From Hybos culiciformis (taxonomy: Eukaryota; Arthropoda; Insecta; Diptera; Hybotidae), in contig OZ023273.1 in NCBI GenBank assembly GCA_964007475.1, forward strand, positions 74,859,524 to 74,923,523: a DNA stretch of 64,000 bases, read 5' to 3'. The notes below the pieces were generated by a model that worked only from the letters and a program-made list of their open reading frames with translations, was not told where the DNA came from and did not search any database. Below are positions 62,223 to 64,000 of the stretch, piece after piece; positions within the stretch are counted from its first letter, which is position 1; every line of letters starts with the position of its first letter. The position numbers and the translations under genes are program-made.

Positions 62223-62785
62223 AACCAATTAGATTCATTACCCTACCAGAGGCAACAAACAACAGAACGCTCATTGGAATAGATTTTTTGGAACAAGCAG
62301 GCATCGTCATAAATTTGGCTCAAAGGTTATGGTACTTTGCAGACAACCCATTCAAAATGTTTGAATTTGAAAAGACACCAGCCATCCAATTAAATGCAAC
62401 CAATGTTGACCAAGAATTGACCACAAAGTTTAAGGATCAAATTCAATCACCAGATTCTCAAGTCCTCGAAGAAATTTCCCCTTTCATAAAATGGTACGAA
62501 TCGCATCAGAACATCAGTCCAATTCGCCAAACACCAAAGAGAAGAATGGAACAATCCACATCAACTCATGAGAACAACAACAACTATTCACCTCATAAAA
62601 TACAAAATATTTTTAAAGATGCACTACCTCCAGGTATTATAACACCGGAAAAGGCAGTGAGGAAAAAATCACAGCAAAAGGTTGAAGAAATCACTAATTC
62701 ATGTGAACATATCGAATTGTTTTCGTTAGATATCAACATCAAAGAAGATGAAGCCAGTGATATTAGATCATATGAAGAACATTAG
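62105..62785 (+). pseudogene. pol: Protease end and linker of element C
   Basis: This 226-residue frame, overlapping the gag frame, has ITLPEATNNRTLIGIDFLEQ and INLAQRLWYFADNP, the second half of the retropepsin and the segment before reverse transcriptase. It then has a long polar linker (PPGIITPEKAVRKKSQ). There is no reverse transcriptase after it; the palm and its catalytic box are deleted. Confidence 0.8.
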
Positions 62786-63244
62786 ACAACCTCGTTTTTA
62801 TCAGAAAATGCTCACATTTTTGATGAAATTTCAAACCCTGCTCCTATTTTCCAAGAAGCCAAAGATGGAGAACCATGTATTTTACAAGCCGATGCCAGAA
62901 GTTACGCTATTGATGCAGTTTTACTCCAGGGGGAGGGAGAGAAGAAGCATCCGATTGAGTATACAAATCATCTTCACAAAATGCAAGACAGAAACAAATT
63001 GAGAGTAGATAAGACCAGAAGATCACAGCCTGAATTTACAATTGGAAGTCAAGTAATGGTTACGACCCATATATTCAGTCAAGCATCAAAGAGCAGCACT
63101 TCCAAGTTCGTCCCAAAAAGAGATGGTCCATATGTCATCACTCAGAAGAAATGTTCATCTACTTACATCGTGTCCGATCGAAATGACTTAGATAAATCAC
63201 TTGGTTGTTATCAATCTACGCTGGTTCCCATGAAGATGATATGA
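62786..63244 (+). pseudogene. pol: RNase H start fused to integrase end, element C
   Basis: CILQADARSYAIDAVLLQGE, then HPIEYTNHLHKMQDRNKLRV, shows the first RNase H block. The sequence then jumps directly to RRSQPEFTIGSQVMVTTHIF and FVPKRDGPYVI, which is the C-terminal GPY-type end of integrase. The rest of RNase H and the integrase zinc site and DDE core are deleted. Confidence 0.85.
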
Positions 63245-63338
63245 ACCCAATTCAACCCATTAGAAGACGAAGTCGTCCTAAAAAGAAGCCACCCTTCAAT
63301 TAATACTAACGCATCGTCGGGTCGACATTGATACGTTA

Positions 63339-63878
63339 GAGGGGGAGAATATAACAATGCATATATCTATTTCAACATAAATTTTCATTATATTTTATTT
63401 TTGTAATTCTTTTAATTTTTTTCATACTTTCAACTTGCAATTTTTATTTTCAACTTGCAACTCTCAACTTTCATGTTTAAATTTTGTGCCTACTAAAAAT
63501 ACTAATGTGCCTACTATAAAATTGTTGTCAGCCACTAATAGAAAAACTACAAATGTAGTTTTCATTAATTTTTTTCTTGTAGTATTATTGCGCGTCGCAC
63601 TTAAAAATTGTTTAAAAGCGCAGTGGTAAACATAAAATTTGAGAGTTTATCTTTTGCATCCGATCAGTGAACAGTATTGGTCCTTTTCGGTACTCAAGAA
63701 AAAAACTATTTGTAGAGTAAAATTTTGGTCAGAGATTTAAATTTCTTTTTAATTTGCTTTAAGTAATTATTAATTTTGCTTGCTTTTATAAATTTTTTTT
63801 ATTATTAATAAAGATCATTGTTTATAAAAATAAACAAATTATTGGTTATTTTGGTAAGAAAAATAAGAAAAGTTACAA
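63339..63878 (+). repeat. Polypurine tract and 3' LTR of element C
   Basis: AGAGGGGGAGAAT at 63338-63350 precedes the LTR, which runs from 63351 to TTACAA at 63878 (528 bp). Confidence 0.92.
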
Positions 63879-63919
63879 GGTTGATTTTTTTTTTTTTTAA
63901 ATCAATAAAAAATAAACGA

Positions 63920-64000
63920 TTTGAGTGTACCATATGTAGTAGAGTTTTTGACAACTTCTATACATATAAAACTCATATTAAAAAGCATAATTGTTATGTA
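63920..64000 (+). other. C2H2 zinc finger at the window edge, possible start of the next gene
   Basis: The open frame FECTICSRVFDNFYTYKTHI, then KKHNC, has the C-x2-C...H-x3/4-H spacing of a C2H2 finger, with F before the first Cys and a basic second half. It runs off the window. No ATG precedes it in frame (ACG is found where a start might be) and no AG acceptor is obvious. Without element C it would begin only about 60 bp after the polyadenylation signal of the multi-exon pseudogene. Members of that gene family may start with such a finger; this is from memory. Confidence 0.5.

Larger units (their letters stand above)
60361..63878 (+). mobile_element. Ty3/gypsy LTR retrotransposon (element C), internally deleted
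   Basis: LTRs 60361-60899 and 63351-63878 are close copies, and GGTT is duplicated at 60357-60360 and 63879-63882. Between them: a TGGCGCCCAACTAG primer site, a tandem-repeat leader, gag with one stop, a protease without its catalytic Asp, and a short remnant of RNase H joined to the end of integrase. A polypurine tract AGAGGGGGAGAA precedes the 3' LTR. It lies just after the multi-exon pseudogene and before the zinc-finger sequence. Confidence 0.95.

Overview
The window is eukaryotic, very AT-rich, and almost wholly made of transposable elements, many nested in one another. The mix suggests an insect, probably a dipteran: Ty3/gypsy elements of the mdg1/412 and 17.6/297/gypsy (errantivirus) types, a Tc3-like element, hAT, PIF/Harbinger and P-type (THAP) DNA transposons, and a Foldback-like element. 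The species cannot be fixed from the sequence. No intact host gene was found. The only host-like coding sequence is a decayed multi-exon gene on the + strand (43.8-60.3 kb) and the first C2H2 zinc finger of a possible next gene at the right edge.

Layout. 1.1-11.9 kb: an mdg1/412-like Ty3/gypsy element (+) with two small upstream ORFs, a long leader interrupted by a 1.3-kb TIR element, gag (one in-frame stop), pol (one frameshift) and a putative 3' LTR. 12.1-13.8 kb: a T-rich foldback element carrying a Tc3-like transposon with 213-bp inverted repeats. 13.9-19.1 kb: dispersed and tandem repeats, including a hexamer array and an A-rich satellite. 19.3-24.9 kb: two hAT relics around a 5'-truncated non-LTR retrotransposon and a MITE. 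26.1-27.9 kb: a tRNA-like relic, foldbacks and a seven-unit ~104-bp satellite. 28.0-30.9 kb: a HARBI1-type transposase pseudogene containing a MITE, which itself contains a hAT MITE, plus a second hAT MITE.

31.4-38.4 kb: a second Ty3/gypsy element (-) with paired LTRs, invaded by a hAT element that contains a P-type transposase relic. 38.5-41.7 kb: a MADF-domain relic, MITEs and a short satellite. 43.8-60.3 kb: the multi-exon pseudogene. Its first intron holds a TA-flanked foldback element containing two TTA/TAA MITEs, a Foldback-like element and a longer copy of the non-LTR element. A later intron holds an almost undamaged errantivirus (-) with gag, pol and env and near-identical LTRs. 60.4-63.9 kb: a third Ty3/gypsy element (+), internally deleted, with paired LTRs.

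Target-site duplications were read directly for many insertions (TGTA, ATAT and GGTT for LTR elements; 8-bp for hATs; TTA/TAA for MITEs; 9-bp for the Foldback-like element; TA for the Tc3-like one), so much of the order of insertion can be inferred. Most coding capacity has decayed through single stops, frameshifts or internal deletions. The errantivirus is the exception and looks recent. Family names come from recognised motifs, not database searches.
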